64,000 bases of DNA from Cristatella mucedo (taxonomy: Eukaryota > Bryozoa > Phylactolaemata > Cristatellidae). Below the pieces are notes generated by a model, which saw only the letters and a program-made list of their open reading frames with translations, was not told where the DNA came from and made no database searches. Below are positions 21,279-60,165 of this stretch, piece after piece; the first letter of the stretch is position 1; each line of letters begins with the position of its first letter. The translations under genes and the position numbers were made by a program. The stretch spans positions 2,000,501-2,064,500 of the forward strand of contig WPIO01000022.1 in the NCBI GenBank assembly GCA_009760855.2. Reading direction: 5' to 3'.

Positions 21279-22629
21279 AGTAGAACCTGTTCAGTCACCG
21301 TGCGGGAAATAAGGCCGGCCGCTGGGAAGAAACGTGACTCGAGAGGCCGTGAGCACTGGGCTGAGGCGCTACGGGCGATTGGAGCTGCCTAAGCGGCCTC
21401 GGGCTCTCGAGCGCTAGAGGCGCGGACTGTGAATGGCTCGCGGTGGATGACTCGGCAGCCCAGCTCAAATCCATGCATCAAAGCCAGCATCGGCCGCATT
21501 TGTGGGGACATCCGTCTACCGCAAACTTCCTCCGGCTGTCGGCGGATTTGGAACGAACAATGGCTCGACCGTGCAAAAGCGATGCGTGGAATATAAGCGC
21601 TGCCGAAGGGGAGTACAACGAGGGAGGACAAGGGAGTGGGGGGCTAGTGAGGGCCACTCGACGCGCCGCCCGCCGGCAGCCGTCTAGAGTGCACAGGCTG
21701 GGCTTGGCCGGCGTGGTTTCCACTGCTGATCGAGCGCTAGCTCGCTGTTGGGGAGCCTCTTGGCGACTCTTGTTGCTCGGTCGCCCGCTACCCGGCCCGA
21801 CGACGGCGGCAGGCGGCAAGGAGGGCTGCTGCCTCAGCAGCAGCAGCCACCAGCAGCGTGTTGTTAAACGAATGGCTTGCGCTCATCTCGTAACTTTGCC
21901 CTTTGGGTCTGGTCGTCTTGGCTGAAGCCAACGGGGGCGAGAAGAGACGTCCTTCCGGATCCGCACAAGCTTCCGCCGTACGGCGTTCCATTATTTCAAT
22001 CTGGATCCTCGGATCCGCGACGCGTCCTAGTCTGCGTTCTTAAAAGCGAGGATCTTACATGAGCCTTCCTTCGGACGTTTGTAAACATTGTTGTTGAGCG
22101 AAAACCGTCTCTTGTAATGAAGCCGGAATGGTAGCCTAGCGCCGAACCAAACTCAGGATCGCCCCAAGGTTATGCTGTAGTGTCAATAAAAAAAGCTCTG
22201 TTTAAAAACCTCGGTTTTCTGTCCTCGGTGGCCATCTGCTGTCTTTTTGCGGTCGCAGAGTCGCACTCTGCACTAGAGTTGCCGAGTTGCGGAGCCTACT
22301 GGAGCTGGCCATGGAAGGAATGCAACGTCGATGGTGACACGGGCCGCAGTGTTGTACCGAGTAGCCAAAGAGCCTCTCGGGACATTCGTCCAAGAAACTT
22401 AAACAGAAAAGTACGCGTCCAATAAGTGCTCTGTCGCTTCCTTCACATTCCTATTCCACACGCTAATTGCTCCGCTCGACAAAGATGGCCGTCGAGTAAT
22501 CAAATGAAAACCTTTCCGCTGCCAGCCGGCGGCAGAGCGCTCGCTCCGCTAGCCATTCGCACTCCGTCCTCCGAGCACTCGGAGCAGTATCTTTGCAGTA
22601 TCCTCGAAGCAGTCTTTCGAAGCTATTGT
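21279..22629. other. No gene recognised; GC-rich
   Basis: Overlapping Arg/Ala/Ser-rich ORFs on both strands, without family resemblance. Confidence 0.35.
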
Positions 22630-24245
22630 CTTTTTTTCACCCGACAACAAGCTACCGGCGGTGGCAGTAGGCTATCGCCCACCAAGTACCAAGCCCTCAT
22701 TTATCTCAGATTTTTCACTGATCTCACTTCGATTCTGTCTGCCAGAAATTGATCTTTCATCATTATGGGTGACTTCAAGATTCATTTTGATAATTTATCT
22801 GACGCCTTCAGCACCGAATTCCGTGCACTGACTGACTCATTGTCTCTTGTGGCTCACATGCATGGCCCTACTAACATCAAGAGTCCCACATTCGACCAAA
22901 TTTTCTCACGAAACTGCACTTTACCATCACCAATTAGAACCAGATTCTGCTTATCTGACCACATGCTTATCTCATTCAATCCCCCCTTCTGACCTGTCAT
23001 CATTGGTAGATTGCTACAACACGACACTAGCTGACACGCCCGACGAGTTTGCACCTACGACTAAGCGAACTGTGAGCCCTCAACCAGACGGCCTCTGGTT
23101 TACCACAGACATTAAACTAGCTAGGTCTACTAAGAGCAAGCTTGAAAAGGCATATGTGCAAAAGATCAAGACTGACTGTCCATCGACAGGTACACGAGGA
23201 CTACTGTAGATCGTACCAATCGATTCTAGCAAAGGCCAAGTCTATTTTCTATTAAAGCATTGTTGAATCACAGATACACAATCCAAAAAATGCTGATGTT
23301 TGCGATCAACCTCCTTAACTATTCCAAGGTTAGCTCCTTTCCACGTGATCCTTGCGATCTAGCCGATCGCTTCTCCAGCTTCTTTGTCAACAAGATTGAC
23401 AAGATCAGAGAGTCCATCTCTAAGACGGCAGCATCTCCCTGGAATACTGTTCCTCAATTCTATGCAGCACCTCAATGTCTGCATTCAAGCAAGTTAGTAG
23501 TAACCTCGTCCTGAAGTTCATATCCCAATCCAAGAAGACAACGGATCCTTTGGACCCTATTTCCACTGTCCTGCTCCTACTTTGCATTGATCTGCTGCTG
23601 CCATGCATAACTAACATCATTAATATGTCATAAGCCTCAGGTCATGTCCCAGCACCTTTCAAAAAGGCTGTAGTCAGGCCACTACTTAAGAAAGCAACGC
23701 TAGACCAAGAGAACTTGAGCAACTTTCGCCTAGTCTCCCTTTTACCGTTCCTATTAAAGACGCTGAAACGAGTCGTGGGAGACCAGCCGAGCTCATATAT
23801 TGAAACTTCAAGCCTTGCTAGTAAGTTCCAGTCTGGTTTTAGAGCTAATCACTCCACAGAGTCAGCACTGTTTTGGGTGTATAACGACCTACTTAGGGAA
23901 TGCAGACTTAGGTAGAGTATCTTTGCTTGTTTTGCTCGATCTTTCAGCATCTTTTGCTACTATCGATCACCAAGTCCTTCTTGAGCACCTCTCATCTCGC
24001 CTGGGGATCACTGGCGCTGCAGTGTAACGGTTCAGGCCCTATCTCAGTGGGAGATTCCAGAGTATTGATAAGAATGGACCAAGGTCATCCGAGGCACCTC
24101 TGAAATATGGGGTACTTCAGGGCTCCGTGCTAGGTCCCGATCTTTTCACGATTTATACTCTCCCTCTATCCGATTTGATTGCCAGGCACAATCTAGGCTT
24201 TCATTTCTGTGCATCTGACCTTCTGACTACAGTGAGTTTTGTGTG
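22630..24245 (+). mobile_element. LINE-A copy retaining endonuclease end and RT, broken by stops
   Basis: The longest copy. It begins with endonuclease-like MGDFKIHFDNL and SDHMLISF (22765-22992). A linker follows, then the RT region with FQSGFRANHSTESALFWVYN, LDLSASFATIDHQVLLEHL and a mutated YGVLQGSVLGP. It stops just before the YADD motif, where the SINE at 24249 begins. Many stops and frameshifts make it inactive. It shows that LINE-A encodes an APE-type endonuclease upstream of its RT. Confidence 0.88.
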
Positions 24246-24248
24246 CTG

Positions 24249-24434
24249 ATAAATAAATAATAAATACTGGCTGATTTAACAGCCTCTTTTGTATAACGGC
24301 AGAAGTGCCTTAAAGGCTTTCACCCCTGCTTGCAGCGGCAACAAAGAATCGCTCACATCACGATTCGAACCCATGACCTCGGGACCTCGGTCGTGAAGAG
24401 CAACCGCCTAACCTAGTGGGCCATCACAGCCCAA
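24249..24434 (-). mobile_element. SINE-B: tRNA-derived SINE
   Basis: On the minus strand: GGGCTGTGATGGCCCACTAG (head), AGGTTAGGCGGTTGCTC (A-box region), ACGACCGAGGTCCCGAGGTC, ATGGGTTCGAATCGTG (B box). A body ends in GAGGCTGTTAAATCAGCC and (TTTA)n. Inserted at the end of the LINE-A copy. Confidence 0.87.
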
Positions 24435-25626
24435 CCCGAAAGAGTATACGTTCTTATGCAAGGAAAAAAGTAAGGGCCGGTACTGCATATTTGTGTGTCG
24501 CGGTGGCGTGACCAATATACCAGTTGTCGGGTCAGTAACGTTATCGGCATTGCCAGCGGTATACGGCTATAATTATATTATTACTACGATCCGTAGCGAA
24601 CAGCCTTCGGACTATGATTACCATTCTCAGCGCTGCCGATGCGGAGCATAGTACAATAGGCGCAATAGGCCTGAAAGCCTCTTATCGTCCCTACCCTGAA
24701 AGAAAATCCGCTGCCTCGTTTAGGCAGCCCCGTGGCCGCACCCAAAGGCGGCGCCGGCGCCGGCGCCGCCGAGAGGCCGCTTTCTTGAAACTTCTCTCCG
24801 GAGAAAAAGGGATGGCGCTCCATTAAAGAGAAGCCTCAAAATGCCGCGCGACGAAGGCGCGCCGCCGGAAAGGGACTGCAGCCCTCCGCGCACGCGCGAA
24901 GAAATGGGCTCGACAGTTCGTTCGTGGAGGGCTCGATACTCGCGCCGAAGACGCGTCTTTGGATCAGTCTAAATCGCAATCGTCGCCGTCAGTTTTAGAG
25001 CCTTAAGGCTTCCCGGCTGGTCTCTCGGACCTACCTGTCTAGATTGCTTTCGTTTTATTCCCCTTCTAAAAGCAGGATCGCCGCTCTGCGGAAAAAATGA
25101 CGGCCTCTTCCGGCAACTGGCTCGTAATGCGCGCCGAGAGCGAAGCGTCGCAGATTTCCAGGCCCGCTCCACCTGTAAGATTAAAAAGCCGAAGATCCGC
25201 CCCGCCCCCCTCTGGAGAAATGGCGGCGAGCTGCTCGGAGCGGAGGGCGCGACGCCCGAAAAGACTCTGGAGCCGCTCTTAAAGCGTGGCAGCCGCTCGC
25301 TGGACAGCAGACAGCAAATGCGGGAGGGGCGGGCTAACAAGCGTCCAGCTAACACGGCTTTGTTTGTTCATACAGCAACGTCAGATCTGCTATGCGCATG
25401 CAGGCTGTTCAACTTGGTCGCCGGCGCATGCTTATGCGGATTTACATTAAATAAGCACGTTTTAATTTATCTTTTCCATTCAGAGTTTCTCTCTAACACT
25501 TGAATACTAAACCCTAAACCTAAGACCTAGACTGTAAACCTAAAAATTGACACCAAAAAACAAAATAAAAATTCCGACCAGTAAACCATGAGCCGTAAAC
25601 CCCAAAAGATGCAGCAATTAAATACT
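24435..25626. other. No gene recognised; GC-rich patch 24.69-25.30 kb
   Basis: High C+G and CpG density with a perfect 24-bp GC palindrome. A 128-codon minus ORF (25355-24969) is Ser/Arg/Pro-rich and unrecognised. Nature unknown: regulatory island or decayed element. Confidence 0.35.
24747..24770. repeat. Perfect 24-bp G/C palindrome
   Basis: The half-site GGCGGCGCCGGC is followed directly by its exact reverse complement GCCGGCGCCGCC. Confidence 0.95.
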
Positions 25627-25905
25627 AAATAATAATAATGCACTTGATAAAGCGCCCCCAGAGAACTCAATCTCTTTCTAGGCGCTTTACATTTGCTGCA
25701 AAGGGAAATGCAATTGAATGGTGAGTAATATCATGCTTGAAAAACAAACAAAATGAATAATATGGTTAGGGGTGACATGCACAGGGTCAGCATGCAAATG
25801 TGGTTAGTGGCAGCATGTACGGTATCAGCACGCATAAGCACGTGAAGGACGAATCACAGGGACCCACTAAATGCTGTCCTAAATAGGTGTGTTCTTAAAT
25901 AAAAA
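25627..25905 (-). mobile_element. LINE-A 3' UTR fragment
   Basis: (AAT)n, then the hairpin, then the conserved ATGGTTAGGGGTGACATGC and GGGACCCACTAAATGCTGTC landmarks, breaking off before the coding region. A very short, 5'-truncated insertion. Confidence 0.88.
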
Positions 25906-26811
25906 ATCCAAAGGCCTAAGCTAAAAAAAGATAACTAAAAGCGTGTTTATTTAACGTAAATGGAAGCGTACGCTCTCCATCGAGTTGAAGAGCCTGCTAC
26001 GAGCACCGCGCCCGTTGCAGATCTGACGTTGCTGCATGAACAAGCGACGTCGTATTAGCTGGGGTTACCGGGCTACGGTAGCAGGGAGAACGGTCCTGAA
26101 GGGTGCGAACCCGGCGCTGCTCCGCCGGGTTCGCGCGTAGCAGCCGCGTCGCCTTCCCTTCCGGTGGCTAAAGGCCCGCACAGAACGAGCCACGCATTGC
26201 GTAAAAACGGCGTATCTCGGCTACGACTGCCAAAGTGATTTTTATTCGGTAAACAAAAACAATAATAGCTACAATATGCGGGTAAGTGGCGACCTCGATC
26301 TCCTCCGTAGTCTCTGCGCAATACGCGTGGGCGTGGTGGGTTTAGGTGCTGCGGCTCGAGCTGCATCGCGCTTGCTCCGCCACGACGCGCTGCTCGGCCC
26401 CTCTCCGCGCTCGCTCGCTCGCCCGCCCGCCGCTCGATCTTCCGCGTTAAAAAAATGGCCGCCGATCACCGTGCTCTCGGCGCACGCCTACGTAGAGAAC
26501 GGTCCTCGAGCGGGGAACGTCGACTGTTGAGAGACGCGTTAGATAAAGCTCGACAAAGGCTATCTGGGTCGAACCTTTTAACGGTCAGCGTACAATCGCC
26601 GCAGGGGAAAACGTTTGCCCTGCACTGCCCCTGTCGCCCGCCTACCGGGCTCAATTTGGGAGAGGTCAGCCTCCGCTTGAAAGGCGACAGGAAACGGCGC
26701 GAACTCACCTCGGGTGCAGGCCGAGAGCGTCCTCCTTGTAAGCTCCCCCCCACCTGCAAGCCCGGTAGCAGATCCCGGATAAAAAAAAAACATAAATGAG
26801 AAAGCTTAGCT
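25906..26811. other. GC-rich patch with one unassigned ORF
   Basis: CpG-rich from about 26,070 to 26,770. No family recognised; see the ORF at 26455. Confidence 0.35.
26455..26799 (+). CDS. Unassigned ORF with strong start context (114 codons)
   Basis: The ATG is preceded by AAAAAA and followed by GCCGCC, giving MAADHRALGARLRRERSS, and it lies in a CpG-rich patch, as a first exon might. The peptide is Arg-rich with a possible helix around RRLLRDALDKARQRL, and no domain is recognised. No downstream exon could be found. GC-driven chance is a fair alternative. Confidence 0.2.
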   Translation: MAADHRALGARLRRERSSSGERRLLRDALDKARQRLSGSNLLTVSVQSPQGKTFALHCPCRPPTGLNLGEVSLRLKGDRKRRELTSGAGRERPPCKLPPTCKPGSRSRIKKKHK

Positions 26812-26965
26812 CATTTAATAGCCTCCTCATCTGTTTAGCAGCTGAAGAGTCTTTCCGTCTATCGCCGCCGCAGCTTGCAGTTGTCAGTAAAGGATCGCTT
26901 AACTGCAGGATTCGAAGCCACGACCTCGGTCGCGAAGAGCGAGCACCTTAACTCCTGGGCTATCG
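26812..26965 (-). mobile_element. SINE-B copy, degenerate
   Basis: On +: CATTTAATAGCCTCCTCATC, GCAGCTTGCAGTTGTC, AGGATTCGAAGCCACGACCT, GAGCACCTTAACTCCTGGGC. The order is that of SINE-B in antisense. Confidence 0.7.
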
Positions 26966-29394
26966 TCGATAGTTATCCAACTTCTGGAGGCGGCCTATTG
27001 GGCTTGGTGAGCGGCTCGAGTGGCCGTTTTTGTGGCGAGTTTTCGATGGGTAGCTTCACAGTGTTTCGTTAGAGGAAGGACGCTGCTTTTCCATTACGCG
27101 GCGCTAGAGAAAAGTTTCCGTTCGCGGTTGGTTTCTTGATTGGGCTACAATTTATTTAAAAATGACGATCATATCTGCAGAGGTTCTGACCAGGTCATTT
27201 TTTGTTATAGATAGTTCTAACGTGGCTTGTCGGACAGTACCCATTTGGCGAGAAGTTTCGGGTTGTCCAAACGGGTGATGCCATTTTCTTTTTTTTAGAG
27301 TGGTCTTGCGAGGCTTCCGGGAGACGCCGAGGTTCGAGTGCTGCCAACATGGGATTGAGCACACTATTTGCAGAGGGCTTAAGAGCTCCCTCATCCAGGC
27401 GGCAGCGGTGACCTTCAGCTCGCAGCTTCGAGACTGTTCTCAGGAGGTAGGCTACCATTTTTCTTTTAGAGGAGCTTTGATAAGCATGCCCTCCAGACTG
27501 CTCTATCGCAGAAGGTTCCGGCTCAGATGATGAGAGTACCGATGTTCTTTTTTTTTAGACGGGCCCAGAGAGACTTCTGCTGAGCGTACCTTTTGCGTGC
27601 ACCTTTAGGCTTATTCACTACTGGATCGAGCTCTTCCCTTCAGGGCTAAGAGACGCGTCAACATACGTGTTCAGAATCTGTTTCAGGACGAGACCGTCTG
27701 GTGTTTAGAGAGGCAATCTCATAATTATTGAGGCCGGCGGGGCAGCGAACCTTAGACGCGAATTTTGAGTGTAATAATGATATGTTAATAATACATTTTT
27801 ATTGCTCCACAGGAATAGTAAATCTCTTTCCGAGCACTTTGCATGCGCCACACAGGAAGCACGTCGAGCGTTTAGTGATGACCGATGCGCATTGGAGCCA
27901 TCCAGCTTGGTTGTGAGTACAGGACGCATTCCTCCGCGTAATGCCTCTTGAGTACTTGAGTGCTCTCGTAGCAGTACGGGGGGGAGTGAGGGAGGGGGCT
28001 AAAGCCTTTCTAGAAGTGAGATGAGCGACGTCTTTTCAATAAGCTAGTAGCTACACGCCTCGCGGTCACCGCTCGCACGGCACTCGCAGCCGCGGCTTCC
28101 TGCTGTCGCAGTCGATTGCTTTTCGCAAATGTCAAAATGAGAATATTTCGAGCGCTGCATTCGCTGAAAGCCTACTCCTCGAGTGGCTAAAACTAGTAAA
28201 CACCCAGAGTAGAGTCTCTGGCACAAAACCACTCTGCTGTTTGTTAAATCGAGCGCAGAAAGCACGTCTACTATCGGATTATTCGCGTGTCAGGACAGGA
28301 AAGTAGCGTGCGATGTATATACCCCGGACACCTCTCGGCTCTGCTCACTCAAGGTAAAGGTTTAACTCTCTGAAATGATTATTCCTGGTTATGTGTCTGT
28401 TTACAGGTATTTGCGATGTTGAGTTTTGCAGTTAGTAAAAGAGTGTGATACTTTTTATCTGCCGATTGCTTTACTGAGGCAAGCTTCTTAGCCTGCGACT
28501 TCTCTCCTCCGCCGAATGCCATTATAAATACAGTAGATGCTGACGCAGGTACGTTTCGCTGTAGCTATGAACTCGGGCCCCCCATTCGCAGTTTTCCATA
28601 GCAGCAGCAGAGAGACAAAGGGTAGAGAAATGAAGACATGGGATACAGAGCCACTGAAATTGATTGAACGTGTCCTAGTGAGAAAGAGAGAGTGAGTGAG
28701 AGAGCCCGATAAAGCAGGGTGGGAGGGAGTGATCTAGGAATGTTTAAAGCTATTTAGACCCTTTGTATCTGCAGCACGGCGAAGCGAAGATCTATCTGCA
28801 ACGCTAGCTAAGAACGTGTCTAGATTTTTGTTGTTGAAGCAGAGCGACATCTTATCTGAAGAATGCGATGATGCTATGTAAATTTCTTCACGTGACCTGT
28901 GGTTTAGAGCCCATACCTAGTTATATATTGTTGGCAGAGCGAATTTATCGGGCTTCTCATCTGTGAGCCACCAGCGTATGCTCTGAACCTCTCGCAGCAG
29001 GCAGCAGCGGCGCCGAACCGTGCCGCAAAGAGGGCGCACGAGGAGATTTCGTTACAGTTGGGTGAGGGAGAGGTGGGTGTGGCGGCACCGGAATTTACTG
29101 CTCGCTCACCATTCACTGTTCCGCATGCACTTACTTTCACGATTAGTGCATAGAGGCATTTAACATTACCGTAACGGCGACAGCCAGAATACACAATTCA
29201 GTGAACGTAGTTCGTACCCACGTTTTTTATTTCAAACGGAGCGCCTTTTACGTCAAACCTGCACGAATCTTGCAACCGAGAAAGTTTTTATTTTTACTTT
29301 AGAGAGCTACGAGGAGCTGCACGAATACTCATCCGGGGCTCATACCTCTAGGTGTCGCAGCCTCGGAATGAGGTGCTCGAACTTCATGAGCCCC
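26966..29394. other. No gene recognised
   Basis: It contains a small LINE-A tail remnant (about 27,770-27,850) and a TATATA/initiator-like arrangement near 28,316-28,347. No coding similarity. Confidence 0.35.
27770..27850 (-). mobile_element. LINE-A tail remnant
   Basis: AATAATACATTTTTATTGC followed by AATCTCTTTCCGAGCACTTT resembles the hairpin end. Very short and diverged. Confidence 0.45.
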
Positions 29395-29520
29395 CGGTCG
29401 TGGAGTTGGAGTCCTGCAGCAGACAGCCGTTTATTGACGGCTGTAAGGAGGTGATGGCCAAAGAGGCTTTAATGTCCCAATAGGATCGAGGCTGCGGGTT
29501 AAGCCGACCTTTACCTTTTA
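29395..29520 (+). mobile_element. Partial SINE-B-like fragment
   Basis: GGTCGTGGAGTTGGAGTCCT resembles the B box, followed by a body with AAAGAGGCTTTAATGTCCC. The head is lost. Confidence 0.4.
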
Positions 29521-30239
29521 TACTTTATATGATCGTTGAAAGAAGAATGGCTGGAAATAACTGGCCAGCTAATGCATGAGCTCGGAGTATGGCCAAAGCG
29601 TTCGCACAGCCTACGGGGGGGGGGATCTTTTGGAGAAACGATTGAGCACTTCGTCACGAAGGCTAGGTTGCTGGCGATAATCGAGGAGCTCGCTTGGGCT
29701 CTTTTAAAGGCCTCGCTGGTCGTGCCTGCCAAAAAGGCAGCCAAAGAGCGCTGAATCTCTAAAGGGACCCAACCGATGGGAGCGAACCAGTCGTCAAAAG
29801 CCTCTTTGCCGTTGTACGGCAGACTTCAAAAGTAGCTTGTAGGCGCCGTGCTCAGCTAGCTACAGCCGGCTGCACTGCTGCTCTGCAGGCAAAGGGTGAA
29901 GGTGAACAAACTAATAGCGCGACCGCCTTCAGCGAGAGCTGCTGCTGGATCGGGGAAGCCGGGGGTGGGGCCTGGCTTTGATTAGGCGATACGAGCATCC
30001 TCGAGGGAAGATCTTGCATCCAATGACAAGCGTGCACGTTCGAGTTCACGTCTGCGTTCAAGTGACCGCCGGGTTTAATACTCCTGGCAGCTGCCAGTTA
30101 CCTACGTTACGAAGTGATTTATTGCCCTGACCCCGGCATATGCCTCGCTGGGCTGGCATGTCTTCAAATTTCTCTGCAGGCAGCCAGGACATGCAGCCCT
30201 GTAGATCACTGAGGCACCGAGCACTGACGCAACTTGGCA
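29521..30239. other. No gene recognised
   Basis: Nothing identified beyond a run of nine or so G near 29,615. Confidence 0.3.
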
Positions 30240-30257
30240 GCGCTGCACAGCCTGATC

Positions 30258-30350
30258 CCCCTTTCTCCATCTCGCTCTCCATCTCGCTCTCCATCTCGCT
30301 CTCCAGCTCACTCTCCCCGTTTCTCCCCATCTTTCTCTTTGTTTCTCCTA

Positions 30351-30411
<61 letters not shown>

Positions 30412-30415
30412 CTCT
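30258..30415 (+). repeat. (CT)n / CCATCTCGCTCT tandem repeat
   Basis: Three to four CATCTCGCTCTC units lead into about 60 bp of pure CT. The long ORFs across it on both strands are repeat artefacts. Confidence 0.95.
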
Positions 30416-30879
30416 ACCTTCCTGTCTGTATCTATCCGATATGCATCCCCTCTCAGCCATGTCTTGTCACTGCGGCATGGCATATGCCCAAGCCGCCGGA
30501 CGGAGTGGGGAGGTAGGGGCCAGCCGATGATGTATCGATGCAGCAGAGCTACGCTTGAGCGGTCAGGCGTTGGCTCCCCTCCAGCTAGGATCTGAAGCAT
30601 TTGGCCAAACGCTGCCGCTGCTGTTGCTGCGGCTCGCTTCTCGTCCTTGCTTTTGTGCTCACCTCCGAGGTCACAAGCTTTCCGAGGTCACCGGCTCTCT
30701 AGAAAAGCAGCATTCTTCTCTGCGGCATCCCGAGCTCGCTTCGGCCTAAAGCTTCTTGGTAGGAAACCATTGCCCAGCAAAAGAATGAACCAAATGATGC
30801 AGCTCGTTGTTGACAAAGGACCGAGCCTGAATGCGCATGTGCTCGGGACAATGGGTGCGGCAGTTAGAACAGTCGGCAC

Positions 30880-31640
30880 ACAGGTGCTCTGAATTGGCCG
30901 GCCTCGGCGGCCAAGCCTAGCTCTTATCAGCCGCCCCCACTCGCCGGCAGGCCGCGCAGCAGGGCCGGCTGACCTTCGGCCCCAGGAGGCAGCATCGGGT
31001 TGCTGGGTAATGCCTGTTGGCTCAGCTTTCATTCAACGGCCAGCCACTGTGGGTGTCGCCTCTGCTGCTGCTGCCGCTGCCGCCGCCGCTATTGCGTGGG
31101 CTGCCGGCTGTCAGCTCTAGCCAACCGCGAAGCGGAGCAGCGGTGCAGACGGCTGCTCCTCGGGCGGCGGCCTCGCCCTCGGCTGGGGATCGGTGAGGCG
31201 CCTGCTGCCGAGGCCGCTAGCCCGCTCGTGCCAGCTGCCCTCAGGGCTGACCGGCGGCTCCTGCTCGACTCCTGCTCGACTCCCGTCGCTGCCGGCGGCG
31301 GGCGAGCGAGCGTGCCCGAGGCTACCTGACCGCCGCCAGTCACTGCCGGCGCTTCGGCGAGACCCCGACGGCCGAGTTCGCCGTCGAGGAGACCGAGGAG
31401 ACCATTTCAAAATCAAACGAGCCGCGTCTTTGCTCTTCTTTCTGGCGAGGCAGCAACATCGGAGGAGGAGCCAGGTCGAGGTAAGCTCACAGACCTGCTG
31501 AGGTCGTCGTCATCGCCGGTCTGTCGGACCGTGTGCATGCATGCTCCCCCCCAGCCCGGTAGCTTCCCCCAGGCGCCTGCTTGCCGATACCAGCCGCTGC
31601 CTGCCGCCGCACGACCGTTCTGCCGCTGACCAGCGCTCAG
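30880..31640 (+). promoter_or_regulatory. GC/CpG-rich patch, candidate promoter/5' exon of the ORP gene
   Basis: The most GC-rich block upstream of the ORP gene, about 1.4-2.1 kb before its first recognised coding exon. A good donor sequence (GAG|GTAAGC) occurs at 31481, so a non-coding first exon could end at 31,480. No start codon or domain is identified in it. Assignment is inferred from position and composition. Confidence 0.35.
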
Positions 31641-32239
31641 GTGTGCTAGCTTTTCTGCGCCAAGGGGACAGCAGTTCCTAGTGACTGCTGCTCACAGCTA
31701 TAGATCGTGAGCTATGTCTCAGTCTAATCTCATGCCATCTGCCCATAGGCTGACATGCTGGCTGCATTTTGCTTGCCTAGATTGGCTTTATATCATGTTA
31801 AGGCCACGTTTGAACTTGCATCCAATAGGCCTTTCTTTTCTTATTGCCTGTGCTTCCTTGATCTGCCTGCCTGTCTGTCTGTTTTGCCTTTGTACTCGGT
31901 CTCCCACGATATCTGCCACTAGTCACTCCTGGGCAGCACTTTCTGCTCATTCCCTTCCTATACTCCAGTACCCTGCCAGTACACTGTTGTCTCTCTCCTT
32001 CCACCTCGTCTACTTCTCATCTTACACGTCTCTCTACCATTGATCATATTTCTGATTCTCTGTCTTAATTTCTCTGTCTATTTATTAGTCTCTGTCTCAC
32101 GCTTCACACTTTTTTCTCACACTCTTCATGCGCTCCCTTCATCGCTGTCTCTCTCTTTCTCTTCATCAATTCTATGTCCCAGTCCATCCCTTTGCCGCTC
32201 TCTCAATCATTGACTGATTTGACTGACAAACCTACACCC

Positions 32240-32392
32240 ACACGCTCGGGTGCGCGCGCACGCACACACACGCACACGCGCACGCACACACACGCACACG
32301 CGCACGCACACACACACACTTACACACAGATACACACGTGCACGCACGTGCGCACACACACACACACGCACACACATGCATGGACACAAATA
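32240..32392. repeat. (CA)n-rich microsatellite
   Basis: Mixed CACACG/CACGCG/CACACA repeats over about 150 bp. Confidence 0.9.
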
Positions 32393-33039
32393 GTTAAATT
32401 CACTTGCTCTCTCAACTTCTCACTTCCTCTGCCTTACTCTGTATCTGTATCGGTCTCCCTTTGAATCAACATCTCGGGCTATGTCTCTCTCTCTCTGCCT
32501 CTGTCAATTTATCTCTTTCTCTCCTCTTTCTACCCCCCTCTCTCTTCCTCTCTTTTTGCGCCTGTCTGTCTCACTTTCGGACTCAGCATCTCTTCCCGTC
32601 TCTGTTTTTTCCGTGTCTCTGCCGGGTTTAGACCACCAGCCTGCCTCATTCAGTCCTGTCAGGTTGACCTTACCTTTCTAGGTTTGCCCTGCTTTATATC
32701 TGCTACCCCGAGTTTTTGTTGACACTGCAGAGTTTGGCTTTGCTAGTGTTCTGCAATGCTTGCGATCACGAACTCTTGCAAATTGTGCACGTGGTCTCTT
32801 GACAGCCTGCACAAGCCGTGCCTTGGGAAGAGCACACTGCACAGATCGTTCTTGACAGTGCTGTTATCAAGGCCTGTCGAACAGGTTTAGGATTACAAAG
32901 ATTATTTGCATCGGCCGACCAGAGGCAGGCCTGCAGGGCTGCTGGGCAGCACCGAGAAATCTGCAGCAGCGGAGCCAGGTCCATGCTGGGCCCCAGCGCA
33001 GCAAAGCAGACAGCAAAGCTGCAGTCGAGAGCAGACAGC

Positions 33040-60165
<27,126 letters not shown>

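Noticed and set aside
25500-25530. Telomere-like CCCTAAACC near 25.51 kb
   Set aside because: A single occurrence, not a tandem array.
28310-28400. Spliced-leader RNA gene
   Set aside because: TATA plus donor-like sequence only; no Sm site and no tandem copies seen.
30140-30600. Overlapping ORFs at 30.1-30.6 kb
   Set aside because: Cover a CT repeat; no conserved protein.
32818-33039. Upstream extension of ORP exon 1 to a GTG/other start
   Set aside because: The frame is open but no ATG or conserved residues are present; the first ATG in good context is 33040.
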